From Mesorhizobium sp. J18 (lineage in GTDB: Bacteria > Pseudomonadota > Alphaproteobacteria > Rhizobiales > Rhizobiaceae), in assembly GCF_007829525.1 (NCBI RefSeq), contig NZ_VLJP01000012.1:120411-184410 (forward strand): a stretch of DNA of 64,000 nt. Direction: 5' to 3'. Under the pieces are notes generated by a model. That model ran no database searches, had not been told where the DNA came from, and saw only the letters and a list, made by a program, of their open reading frames with translations. A program made the position numbers and the translations under genes. Shown in pieces: positions 1 to 10,236 of the stretch (positions are counted from its first letter, which is position 1; every line of letters begins with the position of its first letter).

Positions 1-133
1 GCTCGTCTGAAACATAGCTGAGGGCGACGCGATAGCCAGCCTCAGCAGCGAGTCTGGCCGTGGCCGCGCCGATTCCGCGCGAGCCCCCTGTCACGAGAAG
101 GGTCTTTGTTTCGACCGGGGCAGCCAAGGCCAT
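1..133 (-). CDS. Short-chain dehydrogenase/reductase, N-terminal part (cut by window edge)
   Basis: Reading leftward from an ATG at 131-133, the first 44 codons give a short leader and then a Rossmann beta-alpha-beta start with the glycine-rich motif TGGSRGIG, the NAD(P)-binding signature of classical SDR enzymes. The rest, including the YxxxK catalytic site, lies outside the window, so the substrate cannot be told. It starts 16 bp after the sucB stop on the same strand, so it probably belongs to the tail of the mdh-suc operon. In many rhizobial genomes this place is followed by the lipoamide dehydrogenase gene. Family call sure, role unknown. Confidence 0.85.
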   Translation of the reverse strand, partial: MALAAPVETKTLLVTGGSRGIGAATARLAAEAGYRVALSYVSDE

Positions 134-149
134 CGTCACACCATACGGC

Positions 150-1769
150 CTAGAGGTCGAGAACCAGTCTTTCGGGATCTTCGAGGACTTCCTTGACGCG
201 TACGAGGAAGGTCACGGCTTCCTTGCCGTCGACGATCCGGTGGTCATAGGAGAGCGCCAGGTACATCATCGGGCGGACAACGATCTGTCCGCCTAGGACC
301 ATCGGTCGCTCCTGGATCTTGTGCATGCCCAGAATGCCCGATTGCGGGGCGTTGAGGATGGGCGTGGACATGAGCGAGCCGTAGACGCCGCCATTGGAGA
401 TGGTGAAGGTGCCGCCCTGCATGTCGGCGAGCGCCAGCTTGCCGTCGCGCGCCGCCGCGCCGAGCCGGCCGATCTCCTTCTCGATCTCGGCGATGCCCAT
501 ACGATCCGCATCGCGCACGACCGGCACGACAAGGCCCTTGTCGGTGCCGACAGCGACGCCGATATGGCAGTAGTTCTTGTAGATGATGTCCGTGCCGTCG
601 ATCTCGGCATTGACGGCAGGAATCTCCTTCAGCGCGTAGCATACGGCCTTGGTGAAGAAGCCCATGAAGCCGAGCTTCACGCCATGCTTCTTCTCGAAGA
701 GGTCCTTGTACTTCTTGCGCAGGTCCATGACGGCAGTCATGTCCACCTCGTTGAAGGTGGTGAGCATGGCGGCCGTGTTCTGTGCATCCTTGAGCCGGCG
801 GGCGATGGTCTGGCGCAGTCGGGTCATTTTCACCCGTTCCTCGCGCGCTTCGTCACCGGCAGACGAGGGCGCACGAGCAACCTTGGGAGACTCGGCCGGT
901 TCGCTGGGCGCCCCACGGCCCCGAGCCGCGCCGCTTTCGATCGCGGCGAGCACGTCGCCCTTCAGGATCTGGCCGTCCTTGCCGGAGCCGGTAACATCGG
1001 AAGCACTCAAACCCTTCTCCTGCATCATCTTGGCTGCGGAGGGCGCCGGCGGACGACGCTCCTCGATCTGCGGTTCGCCGCCAACCGCAGCCGTCTTCTC
1101 CTCCGCCTCACGCTGGACCCGGGCGCCGGCCTCCCCTGCGGCTTGAGCTATCGCCCCGGACTTTTCGCCGGCGGCGGCACCCTGCTCGATTCGAACCAGC
1201 AAAGCGCCCACCTTCACTTCGTCGCCGCTAGCGACCACGATCTCGCGGATCACGCCGTCAACCGGCGACATCACCTCCTGCGCTGCCTTGTCGGTCTCCA
1301 GCTCGAGGATCGGCTCGTCTGTCTTCACCGCGTCGCCGACCTTCTTGTATACGGAGCCCACCTGAGCCTCCGTTACCGATTCCCCGGCGGAAGGCACCTT
1401 CACCTCAACCAGCTTGCCGGCATCGGATTTCTCCGCTGCGGCGGATGCCTTCTCGGGGGTCTGGGCAGGCTCCTGTTGCGCCGTGGCGGCATCGGAAGCC
1501 TTGGCGGCCTTGGATGGTGCGGTGCCGCTTTTTCCGTCAGCGATCATTCCCAGAAGAGCGCCGACTTCCACGGTCTCGCCTTCCTTCGCCGTGATCTCGT
1601 CAAGGGTGCCGGCCGCGGGGGCCGGCACTTCGATCGTTACCTTGTCGGTCTCCAATTCCACGATCGGTTCGTCTGCGGCAATTGACTCGCCGGCCTGCTT
1701 GAACCAGCGGCCTATCGTCGCCTCGGTCACGGATTCACCGAGAGTGGGAACGCGGATTTCAGTAGCCAT
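150..1769 (-). CDS. sucB: 2-oxoglutarate dehydrogenase E2, dihydrolipoyl succinyltransferase with two lipoyl domains
   Basis: E2 core of the 2-oxoglutarate dehydrogenase complex: it transfers the succinyl group from E1-bound intermediates through a lipoyl-lysine to CoA. The 539-residue product has two lipoyl domains (about 1-77 and 120-195) with lipoylation motifs [11 protein letters not shown] (Lys43) and [11 protein letters not shown] (Lys161), Ala/Pro/Glu-rich linkers, a peripheral subunit-binding domain (about 243-280) and a C-terminal acyltransferase domain ending with the SYDHRIVDG active-site motif (His about 510). Most rhizobial SucB proteins are about 410-425 residues with one lipoyl domain, so this one carries an extra N-terminal domain and linker. 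It lies 33 bp downstream of sucA in the same operon. Confidence 0.97.
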   Translation of the reverse strand: MATEIRVPTLGESVTEATIGRWFKQAGESIAADEPIVELETDKVTIEVPAPAAGTLDEITAKEGETVEVGALLGMIADGKSGTAPSKAAKASDAATAQQEPAQTPEKASAAAEKSDAGKLVEVKVPSAGESVTEAQVGSVYKKVGDAVKTDEPILELETDKAAQEVMSPVDGVIREIVVASGDEVKVGALLVRIEQGAAAGEKSGAIAQAAGEAGARVQREAEEKTAAVGGEPQIEERRPPAPSAAKMMQEKGLSASDVTGSGKDGQILKGDVLAAIESGAARGRGAPSEPAESPKVARAPSSAGDEAREERVKMTRLRQTIARRLKDAQNTAAMLTTFNEVDMTAVMDLRKKYKDLFEKKHGVKLGFMGFFTKAVCYALKEIPAVNAEIDGTDIIYKNYCHIGVAVGTDKGLVVPVVRDADRMGIAEIEKEIGRLGAAARDGKLALADMQGGTFTISNGGVYGSLMSTPILNAPQSGILGMHKIQERPMVLGGQIVVRPMMYLALSYDHRIVDGKEAVTFLVRVKEVLEDPERLVLDL

Positions 1770-1802
1770 TGATCTGTTTTCCGTCTTCTCTGCTTGGCCG
1801 TG

Positions 1803-4790
1803 TCAGTTGCCGAGGGCGTCTTCCAGGAACGCTTCGAGCTGGGCGAGATGCTTCGACATGAGACCGGTCGCCGGCGAAGCGGCCGCCGGACGTCCGGTGT
1901 AGCGTACGCGCTTGTGCTTGGCATCGATATGCGCCAGCACCCATTCCAGATAGGGATCGATGAATGCCCAGGCGCCCATGTTCTTCGGCTCTTCCTGGCA
2001 CCAGACCATCTCGGCATTCTTGAAGCGCGACAATTCGTTGATCAGGGCCTTGGCCGGAAAGGGGTAGAGCTGCTCGATGCGCAGGAGATAGATATCATCT
2101 ATGCCGCGCTTCTCGCGCTCTTCGTAAAGGTCGTAATAGACCTTGCCGGTGCACAGCACGACGCGGCGGATCTTGGAATCCCTGACCAGCTTGACGGCCT
2201 GGTTCTTGAGGGTTTGCGCGTCGTCCCACAGCAGGCGATGGAAGGTGCTGTCCCCCGCCATTTCCGAAAGATTGGAGACTGCCCGCTTGTGGCGAAGGAG
2301 CGACTTCGGCGTCATCAAGATAAGCGGCTTGCGGAAGTCACGCTTCAACTGCCGGCGCAGGATGTGGAAATAGTTCGCGGGCGTCGTGCAATTGGCAACC
2401 TGCATATTGTCTTCCGCGCACATCTGCAGGAAGCGCTCCAGACGTGCGGAGGAATGCTCCGGCCCCTGGCCTTCATAGCCATGCGGAAGCAGGCAGACGA
2501 GGCCCGACATGCGCAGCCACTTCCGCTCGCCCGAAGAGATGAACTGGTCAAAGACGACCTGGGCGCCATTGGCGAAATCCCCGAACTGCGCTTCCCACAA
2601 GGTCAGGGCGCGGGGTTCGGCCAATGAGTAGCCGTATTCGAAGCCGAGCACGGCTTCTTCCGAAAGCATCGAGTTGACAACCTCGTAATTGGCTTGCTGC
2701 GGCCCGAGATTGTTGAGGGGGATATAGCGTCTTTCATCGCGCTGATCGTAAAGCACCGAATGACGCTGCGAGAAAGTGCCGCGCTCCGAATCCTGGCCTG
2801 AAAGGCGGACGGGGTTGCCTTCCATGAGAATGGAACCGAAAGCCAGCGCCTCGGCGGTCGCCCAGTCGATATCCTCTCCGGATTCGATCATCTTTCTGCG
2901 ATTGTCGAGGAAACGCTTGGCGGTCCGATGAACCTCGAAATCCTTCGGCACCTCGGTCAGCTTGCGGCCGATTTCCTTCAGCATCTTGATGGGCACGCCG
3001 GTTTTGCCCCGACGCTGCTCGTCCTCGTTGTCGGCGCTTCTGAGGCCGGACCAGACGCCGTCGAGCCAGTCTGCCTTGTTGGGCTTGTAGGACTGTCCGG
3101 TTTCAAACTCGCTTTCGAGATGGGCACGCCAGCCGGCCCTCATCTCGTCGATTTCCTGCTCGGTTATCAGTCCCTCGTCGATCAGTTTCTGCCCATAGAG
3201 CTGCACCGTCGTCTTGTGCGACTTGATGGTCCGATACATGATTGGCTGCGTGAATGCCGGTTCGTCGCCTTCGTTATGGCCGAAACGGCGATAGCAGAAC
3301 ATGTCGATGACAACAGGCTTCTGGAAGCGCATGCGGAATTCGATCGCCACCTTGGCCGCATAGACGCAGGCTTCGGGATCGTCACCGTTGACGTGGAAGA
3401 TCGGCGCCTCGATCATCTTTGCGACATCCGAGGGGTAAGGCGAGGAGCGCGAGAAGCGCGGATTCGTCGTGAAGCCGATCTGGTTGTTGATGATGAAATG
3501 GACCGTCCCGCCGACGCGGTGGCCGCGCAGGCCGGAAAGGCCGAAGCATTCCGCCACAACGCCCTGTCCCGCAAAGGCCGCGTCGCCGTGGATCAGCAAG
3601 GGCAGTACCTTGGCCCTTTCCGCCTGGGGCACGACCTCCTCGCGCTTGCGGCCGAAGACCTGATCCTGCTTGGCACGGGCCTTGCCCATGACGACCGGAT
3701 TGACGATTTCCAGATGCGAGGGATTGGCGGTCAGCGACAGATGCACCTTGTTGCCGTCGAACTCGCGATCGGAGGAGGCACCGAGGTGGTACTTCACGTC
3801 TCCGGAGCCTTCCACATCGTCGGGCGCGAAGGAACCGCCCTTGAATTCATGGAAAATGGCCCGGTGCGGCTTGCCCATGACCTGGGAAAGCACGTTCAGA
3901 CGTCCGCGATGGGCCATGCCGAGCACGATCTCGGTGAGCCCCAGCGAGCCGCCGCGCTTGATGATCTGCTCGAGGGCGGGGATCAGCGATTCACCGCCGT
4001 CGAGGCCGAAGCGCTTCGTGCCCTTGTACTTCACATCGAGAAACTGCTCGAAGCCTTCCGCCTCGATAAGCTTCTGCAGGATCGCCTTCTTGCCCACATC
4101 GGTGAAGGCAACGCCCTTGTCCGGACCTTCGATGCGCTCCTGGATCCAGGCCTTTTCCTCGGGATTGGAGATATGCATGAACTCGACGCCGAGCGTCGAG
4201 CAGTAGGTGCGCTTCAGGATATCGAGCATTTCGCGAATGGTCGCGAATTCGAGCCCGAGCACATTGTCGATGAAAATCTTGCGATCGTAATCGGCCTCCG
4301 TGAAGCCATAGGCTTCCGGTGAGAGCTCGTTGTAGTCCTCTAGGGGCTTGGCCAGCCCCAGCGGGTCGAGATTGGCGTGGAGGTGGCCGCGCATGCGGTA
4401 GGCGCGGATCATCATGATGGCCCGCACCGAATCCCGCGTCGCCTGCAGCGCTTCCCGGTCGCTCAGGGCGACGCCGCCTTCGGCAGCCTTCTGCTTGACC
4501 TTGCCGTCGAAATGCCGCTCGACCTCACCCCAATTGCCATCCAGTGCCGAAACCAGTTCGCCATTGGCGGTTATTGGCCAGTTCGGCTTTTTCCAGGACG
4601 CGCCGGCTGCGCTCTTCTTCACATCGGCGGCATTGTCCTTCAATTCGCCGAAGAAGGTTCGCCAGCCGTCATCGACCGAAGCCGGATCGTCCTGATATTT
4701 TGAATAGAGCTCCTCGATATAGGCGGCATTGCCGCCATAGAGGAACGAGGTGAGGGAGAATTCGTCGTTGGCCTGATCCTGCCGTGCCAT
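1803..4790 (-). CDS. sucA: 2-oxoglutarate dehydrogenase E1 component
   Basis: Thiamine-diphosphate-dependent decarboxylase of the 2-oxoglutarate dehydrogenase complex (TCA cycle, cytoplasm). The 995-residue length is normal for the family. The N-terminus is the usual SucA start (FLYGGNAAYIEELY). The core holds GMAHRGRLNVL and HGDAAFAGQGVV around the cofactor site and INNQIGFTT, followed by a transketolase-like pyrimidine domain (SEEAVLGFEYGYSL) and a C-terminal domain. The start ATG at 4788-4790 is preceded on the minus strand by an AAAGGAG Shine-Dalgarno about 28 bases upstream plus weaker purine runs nearer, so local initiation strength is unclear. It sits between sucD, with a repeat-bearing 98 bp spacer, and sucB. 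Confidence 0.98.
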   Translation of the reverse strand: MARQDQANDEFSLTSFLYGGNAAYIEELYSKYQDDPASVDDGWRTFFGELKDNAADVKKSAAGASWKKPNWPITANGELVSALDGNWGEVERHFDGKVKQKAAEGGVALSDREALQATRDSVRAIMMIRAYRMRGHLHANLDPLGLAKPLEDYNELSPEAYGFTEADYDRKIFIDNVLGLEFATIREMLDILKRTYCSTLGVEFMHISNPEEKAWIQERIEGPDKGVAFTDVGKKAILQKLIEAEGFEQFLDVKYKGTKRFGLDGGESLIPALEQIIKRGGSLGLTEIVLGMAHRGRLNVLSQVMGKPHRAIFHEFKGGSFAPDDVEGSGDVKYHLGASSDREFDGNKVHLSLTANPSHLEIVNPVVMGKARAKQDQVFGRKREEVVPQAERAKVLPLLIHGDAAFAGQGVVAECFGLSGLRGHRVGGTVHFIINNQIGFTTNPRFSRSSPYPSDVAKMIEAPIFHVNGDDPEACVYAAKVAIEFRMRFQKPVVIDMFCYRRFGHNEGDEPAFTQPIMYRTIKSHKTTVQLYGQKLIDEGLITEQEIDEMRAGWRAHLESEFETGQSYKPNKADWLDGVWSGLRSADNEDEQRRGKTGVPIKMLKEIGRKLTEVPKDFEVHRTAKRFLDNRRKMIESGEDIDWATAEALAFGSILMEGNPVRLSGQDSERGTFSQRHSVLYDQRDERRYIPLNNLGPQQANYEVVNSMLSEEAVLGFEYGYSLAEPRALTLWEAQFGDFANGAQVVFDQFISSGERKWLRMSGLVCLLPHGYEGQGPEHSSARLERFLQMCAEDNMQVANCTTPANYFHILRRQLKRDFRKPLILMTPKSLLRHKRAVSNLSEMAGDSTFHRLLWDDAQTLKNQAVKLVRDSKIRRVVLCTGKVYYDLYEEREKRGIDDIYLLRIEQLYPFPAKALINELSRFKNAEMVWCQEEPKNMGAWAFIDPYLEWVLAHIDAKHKRVRYTGRPAAASPATGLMSKHLAQLEAFLEDALGN

Positions 4791-4857
4791 CTCTTCATCG
4801 GAGCCTGCCGCTCCGTCTCCTTTTGATCGGCAGTCGGTCTTCGGCAGGTCGGCACCC

Positions 4858-4885
4858 GACTGCCTATTGCCTACTGCCGATTGCC
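4858..4885 (-). repeat. Heptameric tandem repeat in the sucD-sucA spacer
   Basis: On the transcribed (minus) strand four 7-base units in a row read GGCAATC, GGCAGTA, GGCAATA and GGCAGTC, a GGCARTM repeat. The last unit continues as GGCAGTCGG and can pair with CCGACTGCC about 18 bases downstream, so the spacer RNA can form a hairpin just before sucA. This is seen directly. A role in setting SucD:SucA stoichiometry or in mRNA processing is inference. Confidence 0.7.
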
Positions 4886-4888
4886 CCT

Positions 4889-5785
4889 TCAGCCCTTGAT
4901 CGCCTCGACCAGTGTCTTGCCCAGCCGGGCGGGGGAAGGCGATACCTTGATGCCGGCCGATTCCATGGCCGTGATCTTGTCCTCGGCACCGCCTTTGCCG
5001 CCGGAAATGACCGCACCGGCATGTCCCATCGTCCGTCCCGGAGGCGCGGTGCGGCCGGCAATGAAGCCCGCCATCGGCTTCTTCCGGCCTTTCCTAGCCT
5101 CGTCCTTGATGAACTGCGCGGCATCCTCTTCCGCCGAACCGCCAATCTCGCCGATCATGATGATGGATTCGGTTTCGTCGTCGGCGAGGAACATTTCGAG
5201 CACGTCGATGAACTCCGTGCCTTTCACCGGATCGCCGCCGATGCCGACCGCAGTCGTTTGTCCAAGCCCTTCATTCGTCGTCTGGAACACGGCTTCATAT
5301 GTAAGCGTGCCCGAGCGCGAAACAACGCCCACCGAACCCTTCTTGAAGATGTTGCCCGGCATGATGCCGATCTTGCATTCGTTCGGCGTCAGCACGCCGG
5401 GGCAATTCGGGCCGATCAGGCGTGATTTCGATTTTTCGAGCTTGGCCTTCACCTTAACCATGTCCATGACCGGAATGCCCTCGGTAATGCAGACGATCAA
5501 GGGAATCTCCGCCTCGATTGCCTCGATGATTGCAGCCGCAGCACCTGCCGGTGGCACATAGATGACCGAGGCATTGGCGCCGGTCTTTTCCTTGCCCTCG
5601 GCGACGGTCGCGAAAATCGGCAGCGGCACGCTTCCGTCCCAGGTCGTTCCACCCTTTTTCGGATGGACGCCGCCAACCATCTTGGTGCCGTAATAGGCAA
5701 GCGCCTGCTCGGTATGGAACGAGCCGGTATTGCCGGTGAGCCCCTGGACGAGAACCTTGGTGTCTTTGTTGACGAGAATGGACAT
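4889..5785 (-). CDS. sucD: Succinyl-CoA ligase (ADP-forming), alpha subunit
   Basis: Alpha subunit of succinyl-CoA synthetase, which makes ATP or GTP from succinyl-CoA. The 298-residue product begins with the typical [15 protein letters not shown] CoA-binding domain ([13 protein letters not shown]), contains [10 protein letters not shown], and has the phospho-histidine loop near [17 protein letters not shown] (His about 250), which carries the phosphoryl group during catalysis. Length is normal. It starts 5 bp after the sucC stop, consistent with translational coupling and a fixed 1:1 ratio with the beta subunit. A 98 bp spacer with a heptameric repeat separates it from sucA. Confidence 0.98.
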   Translation of the reverse strand: MSILVNKDTKVLVQGLTGNTGSFHTEQALAYYGTKMVGGVHPKKGGTTWDGSVPLPIFATVAEGKEKTGANASVIYVPPAGAAAAIIEAIEAEIPLIVCITEGIPVMDMVKVKAKLEKSKSRLIGPNCPGVLTPNECKIGIMPGNIFKKGSVGVVSRSGTLTYEAVFQTTNEGLGQTTAVGIGGDPVKGTEFIDVLEMFLADDETESIIMIGEIGGSAEEDAAQFIKDEARKGRKKPMAGFIAGRTAPPGRTMGHAGAVISGGKGGAEDKITAMESAGIKVSPSPARLGKTLVEAIKG

Positions 5786-5790
5786 CCGGC

Positions 5791-6987
5791 TCAGCTTCCC
5801 TTCACTGCAGCAACGATCTTCTTGGCGGCATCGTCGAGGTCGTCGGCGGGCACGACGTTGAGGCCGCTTTCGTTGATGATCTTCTTGCCGAGATCGACAT
5901 TGGTACCCTCGAGGCGGACCACTAGGGGTACCTTGAGGCCGACTTCCCTGACGGCGGCCACGACGCCTTCGGCGATCACGTCACAGCGCATGATGCCGCC
6001 GAAGATGTTGACCAGGATGCCCTTCACGTTCGGATCGGCGGTTATGATCTTGAAGGCGGCAGTCACCTTTTCCTTGCTCGCGCCGCCGCCGACGTCGAGG
6101 AAGTTTGCCGGTTCGGCGCCATAGAGCTTGATGATGTCCATCGTCGCCATGGCAAGGCCCGCTCCATTCACCATGCAGCCGATATTGCCGTCCAGCGCCA
6201 CATAGGCGAGATCGTATTTGGAGGCCTCGATCTCCTTCTCGTCCTCTTCGGTCGTGTCGCGCAGCTCCATCACTTCCGGATGGCGGAACAGCGCGTTGTT
6301 GTCGAAGGACACCTTGGCGTCGAGAACGCGCAGGCGGCCATTCTCCATGACGATCAGCGGATTGACCTCGAGGAGGCTCATGTCCTTCTCGACGAAAGCC
6401 TTGTAGAGCGTCGGGAACAGCATTTCACCGTCCTTGGCCGCGTCGCCGGTCAGTTTCAAAGCCTGGTTGAGCTTTTCGACATCGGCCGCCGTGACACCCG
6501 TTTCGGGATCAATGGCGACGGTGACGATCTTCTCGGGCGTTTCTTCGGCCACGGCCTCGATATCCATGCCGCCTTCAGTCGACACCACGAAGGAGACGCG
6601 GCCTGCCGAGCGGTCCACGAGGATCGACAGGTAGAGCTCGCGGTCGATGTCGGCGCCGTCTTCGATATAGAGGCGGTTGACCTGCTTGCCGGCCGGACCG
6701 GTCTGCTTGGTGACCAGCGTGTTGCCGAGCATCTCCTTGACGTTGGCGACAACCTCGTCCACTGATTTGGCAAGACGGACGCCACCCTTGGCGTCAGGTC
6801 CCAACTCCTTGAACTTGCCCTTGCCGCGCCCGCCGGCATGGATCTGGCTTTTCACCACATAGAGCGGGCCGGGAAGCTGTTTGGCGGCTGCTTCGGCATC
6901 AGCCACATTCAATACCGGCACGCCCTCGGCAACCGGCGCGCCATAGCTCTTGAGAAGCTGCTTGGCCTGGTATTCGTGGATGTTCAT
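5791..6987 (-). CDS. sucC: Succinyl-CoA ligase, beta subunit
   Basis: ATP-grasp beta subunit of succinyl-CoA synthetase; binds the nucleotide and pairs with SucD. I take the start at [12 protein letters not shown] (ATG at 6985-6987, GGAGGCG just upstream), giving 398 residues, the normal family length; an in-frame upstream extension overlaps the end of mdh and has no family resemblance. Visible features are the ATP-grasp N-domain ([15 protein letters not shown]), EVNPL metal-binding region, and the C-terminal CoA-ligase fold ([11 protein letters not shown]). It lies 14 bp after mdh and 5 bp before sucD in one operon. Confidence 0.98.
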   Translation of the reverse strand: MNIHEYQAKQLLKSYGAPVAEGVPVLNVADAEAAAKQLPGPLYVVKSQIHAGGRGKGKFKELGPDAKGGVRLAKSVDEVVANVKEMLGNTLVTKQTGPAGKQVNRLYIEDGADIDRELYLSILVDRSAGRVSFVVSTEGGMDIEAVAEETPEKIVTVAIDPETGVTAADVEKLNQALKLTGDAAKDGEMLFPTLYKAFVEKDMSLLEVNPLIVMENGRLRVLDAKVSFDNNALFRHPEVMELRDTTEEDEKEIEASKYDLAYVALDGNIGCMVNGAGLAMATMDIIKLYGAEPANFLDVGGGASKEKVTAAFKIITADPNVKGILVNIFGGIMRCDVIAEGVVAAVREVGLKVPLVVRLEGTNVDLGKKIINESGLNVVPADDLDDAAKKIVAAVKGS

Positions 6988-7001
6988 CGCCTCCGGGGCT
7001 C

Positions 7002-7976
<975 letters not shown>

Positions 7977-8145
7977 TTATCCCCTTGCGTAATGCCGAGC
8001 CGTGGATCGGCCAGCCAACTTGGTCCAAGCAGGTCTGACGAGGCCTAGCCCACCACCCGAAAGTCCGGAAGGCATAGTCGTATCGCCAACGAAATTCAAC
8101 CGTTTCTTTCTGTCGCAATGATTTCAATCGTTTAGACAGTATGGA

Positions 8146-8163
8146 ATTTACGTAAACGTAAAT
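8146..8163. promoter_or_regulatory. Inverted repeat ATTTACGT-N2-ACGTAAAT upstream of mdh operon
   Basis: Perfect 8-base arms with a 2-base spacer, lying in the only sizeable gap before mdh, 179 bp upstream of its start and 24 bp from the zapE stop. A dyad of this form is typical of a dimeric regulator operator; ACGT-centred palindromes of this length are reported for MerR-family regulators of fatty-acid and branched-chain amino acid catabolism, but naming the regulator here is only a guess. It could equally serve as the end of zapE transcription, although no T-run follows it. Confidence 0.5.
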
Positions 8164-8186
8164 ATTTGCCGGCTCCGATATTGCCG

Positions 8187-9398
8187 TCAGCCGCCCGCGG
8201 CCGCCATGGGACCATCATCCTTCTGCCTTGCTATTCCCGCCCGACGCGCCCCGGCACCGTCCACCCAGTCACGGCTTTGCATTTCGAAGAGCCGGGAAGC
8301 CGTTCGCTGGAATTCGAAGGCTTCCGTGCCGCTCCTGCCTGTATAGAGCTTCTCCGGTGCCGCTTCGGCGCTCAGGACGAGATGGGCGCGGCTGTCATAG
8401 AGCGTGTCGATCAGTAGGATGAAGCGCTTCGCCTCGTTGCGCTGCGCCTCGTCCATGACCGGAACGTGATCGATGAAGATCGTGTCATAGGCTTCGGCGA
8501 TGGCCATGTAGTCCCGGGCGCCATGCGGCTGTCCGCACAGGTCGTGAAAGGAAAAGCGCGCCGCGCGTCCGGCTGCGGCCGGCACGACGATCTCGCGGCC
8601 TTTGACGGAGATTTCCGCGGGACGAATGTCATGTCCTTCGGTCGCCGCCCTCCATGCCTCATCCATCATCCGATCCGTATCTGCACCGATGGGTGTCATG
8701 TAGACCGGAAGATGATGGAGCTTTTCCAGCCGGTAGTCGGTTGCCGTATCGAGCCGCATCACCGTGACGTGCTGCTTGAGGACATCGATGAAAGGCTCGA
8801 ACAGGCCGCGATTGAGCCCGTCCCTGTAGAGATCCTCCGGCGCTACATTGGAGGTCGCGACCAGAACCACGCCGTGTTCGAAAAGTGCTGAGAACAGGCG
8901 CGACAGGATCATGGCGTCGGCTATGTCCGTCACCGAGAATTCGTCGAAGCATAACACCCATGCCTGTTCGGCAAGCGCTTTCGCCACGGGCGGGATCGGG
9001 TCCCGGTCTCGCGTAGCGCCGGCCTTGAACGCTTCGCGATGACGTCCGATACGGTCATGGACATCGGCCATGAAGTCGTTGAAATGGGCCCGCCGTTTTG
9101 CTTCTACCGGGACAAGTTCAAAGAACATGTCCATGAGCATGGTCTTGCCGCGCCCGACCCCGCCATGGACATAAAGGCCCATGATGTTTTCACGCGCCTT
9201 GCGGCGCTTGGCGAAAAGCCAGCCAAGGGCGCTGGATTTCAGCGCCAGACGCCGTTCGTCTATATCTCCGATCAGCCGGTCGAGAGCCTTTGCGACCGCT
9301 TCCTGCGCCGGATCGCGCGACAATGCGCCGAGTTCGACGAGGTGATCATAGCGCTGCGTGACGGAGGGGTGCGTTACGAGGCCGTCGCGCAAGGACAT
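8187..9398 (-). CDS. zapE: Cell division protein ZapE (AFG1-like ATPase)
   Basis: P-loop ATPase of the AFG1/ZapE family; the E. coli member associates with FtsZ under stress, and mitochondrial Afg1 handles misassembled respiratory subunits. The 403-residue product shows Walker A (GGVGRGKTMLMD), Walker B (LCFDEFSVTD) and the conserved IDHVPVMDEAQRNEAKRF region near the C-terminus. Length is usual. It is followed by the mdh operon on the same strand after 219 bp and preceded 54 bp upstream by the Omp19-like gene. A regulatory link with mdh is possible because the two are neighbours in many rhizobia (recall), but the sequence does not prove one. Confidence 0.93.
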   Translation of the reverse strand: MSLRDGLVTHPSVTQRYDHLVELGALSRDPAQEAVAKALDRLIGDIDERRLALKSSALGWLFAKRRKARENIMGLYVHGGVGRGKTMLMDMFFELVPVEAKRRAHFNDFMADVHDRIGRHREAFKAGATRDRDPIPPVAKALAEQAWVLCFDEFSVTDIADAMILSRLFSALFEHGVVLVATSNVAPEDLYRDGLNRGLFEPFIDVLKQHVTVMRLDTATDYRLEKLHHLPVYMTPIGADTDRMMDEAWRAATEGHDIRPAEISVKGREIVVPAAAGRAARFSFHDLCGQPHGARDYMAIAEAYDTIFIDHVPVMDEAQRNEAKRFILLIDTLYDSRAHLVLSAEAAPEKLYTGRSGTEAFEFQRTASRLFEMQSRDWVDGAGARRAGIARQKDDGPMAAAGG

Positions 9399-9452
9399 GT
9401 TTCAGGTTCCGGCCAAAAAAGCTGTCGGGAAGGATTTAACGATCCGTGAGGG

Positions 9453-9983
9453 TCAGCGAGAGAGGGATATGGGCTGGCCGGTGCTTGTCTGGCCGTTGAA
9501 CTGCTCGTTGCCGCTGGAAGAAAGGCGGGCGAGCACACCGCCGCTCTCGTCGTAGAAGGCCAGTTGGCCGCCTTCGACGTTCCACGACTTCACCCCGTCG
9601 AGCGGGGCCGGGCAGCGAAGCGGCCCTGCGCGATAACCCTGGCCGAATTTCGTTTGCGGCGTGGCCACCCGGCAACTCTGTCCGGCAACATTGACGGTCC
9701 AGACGCCTGCGACGCTGCCCGCCGAAATTTCGGGGCCGCTGGCGGCAGCATTGGGGTCGAGAGCCGCCATCTGCTGTTCCTGCTGCGGCGCTTGAGGGAA
9801 CTCTGTTGGGGACAGTGGTCCGGACGGAGGCGGAAGCTGGCTGGACTGGACGGTGCCCGACGGAGCAGGGGTCAGCGGGGCCGGACCAGCGCTTTGCGGT
9901 TGACTGAAACGGTCGCTCTGACAGCCTGCTGCAAGAAGCGTCGTCAGCGATACGGCGACCATTGCAATTTTTGATCGTGACAT
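9453..9983 (-). CDS. omp19: Omp19-like outer membrane lipoprotein, AprI/Inh-type protease inhibitor
   Basis: I choose the ATG at 9981-9983, preceded by GGAGG at good spacing, giving 176 residues; Brucella Omp19 is 177. The signal peptide ends in the lipobox LAAGC (Cys21). A Pro/Gln-rich linker follows (about 22-85), then a beta-barrel inhibitor domain with GVWTVNVAGQSCRVATPQTK, GQGYRAGPLRCP, and an end QPISLSR that matches Omp19 closely. Two further cysteines in the domain would form the conserved disulfide. Brucella Omp19 inhibits proteases and is immunogenic; that role is carried over from the family. Long in-frame upstream extension rejected because it lacks a signal peptide. Confidence 0.92.
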   Translation of the reverse strand: MSRSKIAMVAVSLTTLLAAGCQSDRFSQPQSAGPAPLTPAPSGTVQSSQLPPPSGPLSPTEFPQAPQQEQQMAALDPNAAASGPEISAGSVAGVWTVNVAGQSCRVATPQTKFGQGYRAGPLRCPAPLDGVKSWNVEGGQLAFYDESGGVLARLSSSGNEQFNGQTSTGQPISLSR

Positions 9984-10236
9984 CCCGTCCTCCGTTGGCG
10001 GCACGCGATGCACCGCTTGCGGTCCCTTCAATAGCCGAATCATGGCGATGTTGCGGAAAAGATCAGATTTCAACGTGGTTAATATCAGGTTCATCCAAGT
10101 GGCACAGCACTGGGCTTACTGGACAGATATGCTTGTACAGGCACAATTGCGCAAGCAGCGCGGTTTGTCCATGCAAGGATCGCTGGCAAAGATGGCTCGA
10201 ACTTGAACCTGCAAGGCCAATCACTATTCTCCAGCA

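Noticed and set aside
321-1685. 454-codon open frame opposite sucB
   Set aside because: High-GC shadow: the reverse strand is a full, canonical SucB, and this frame has no recognisable domain.
2928-4322. 464-codon open frame opposite sucA
   Set aside because: The minus strand encodes all SucA motifs; this is a complementary-frame artefact.
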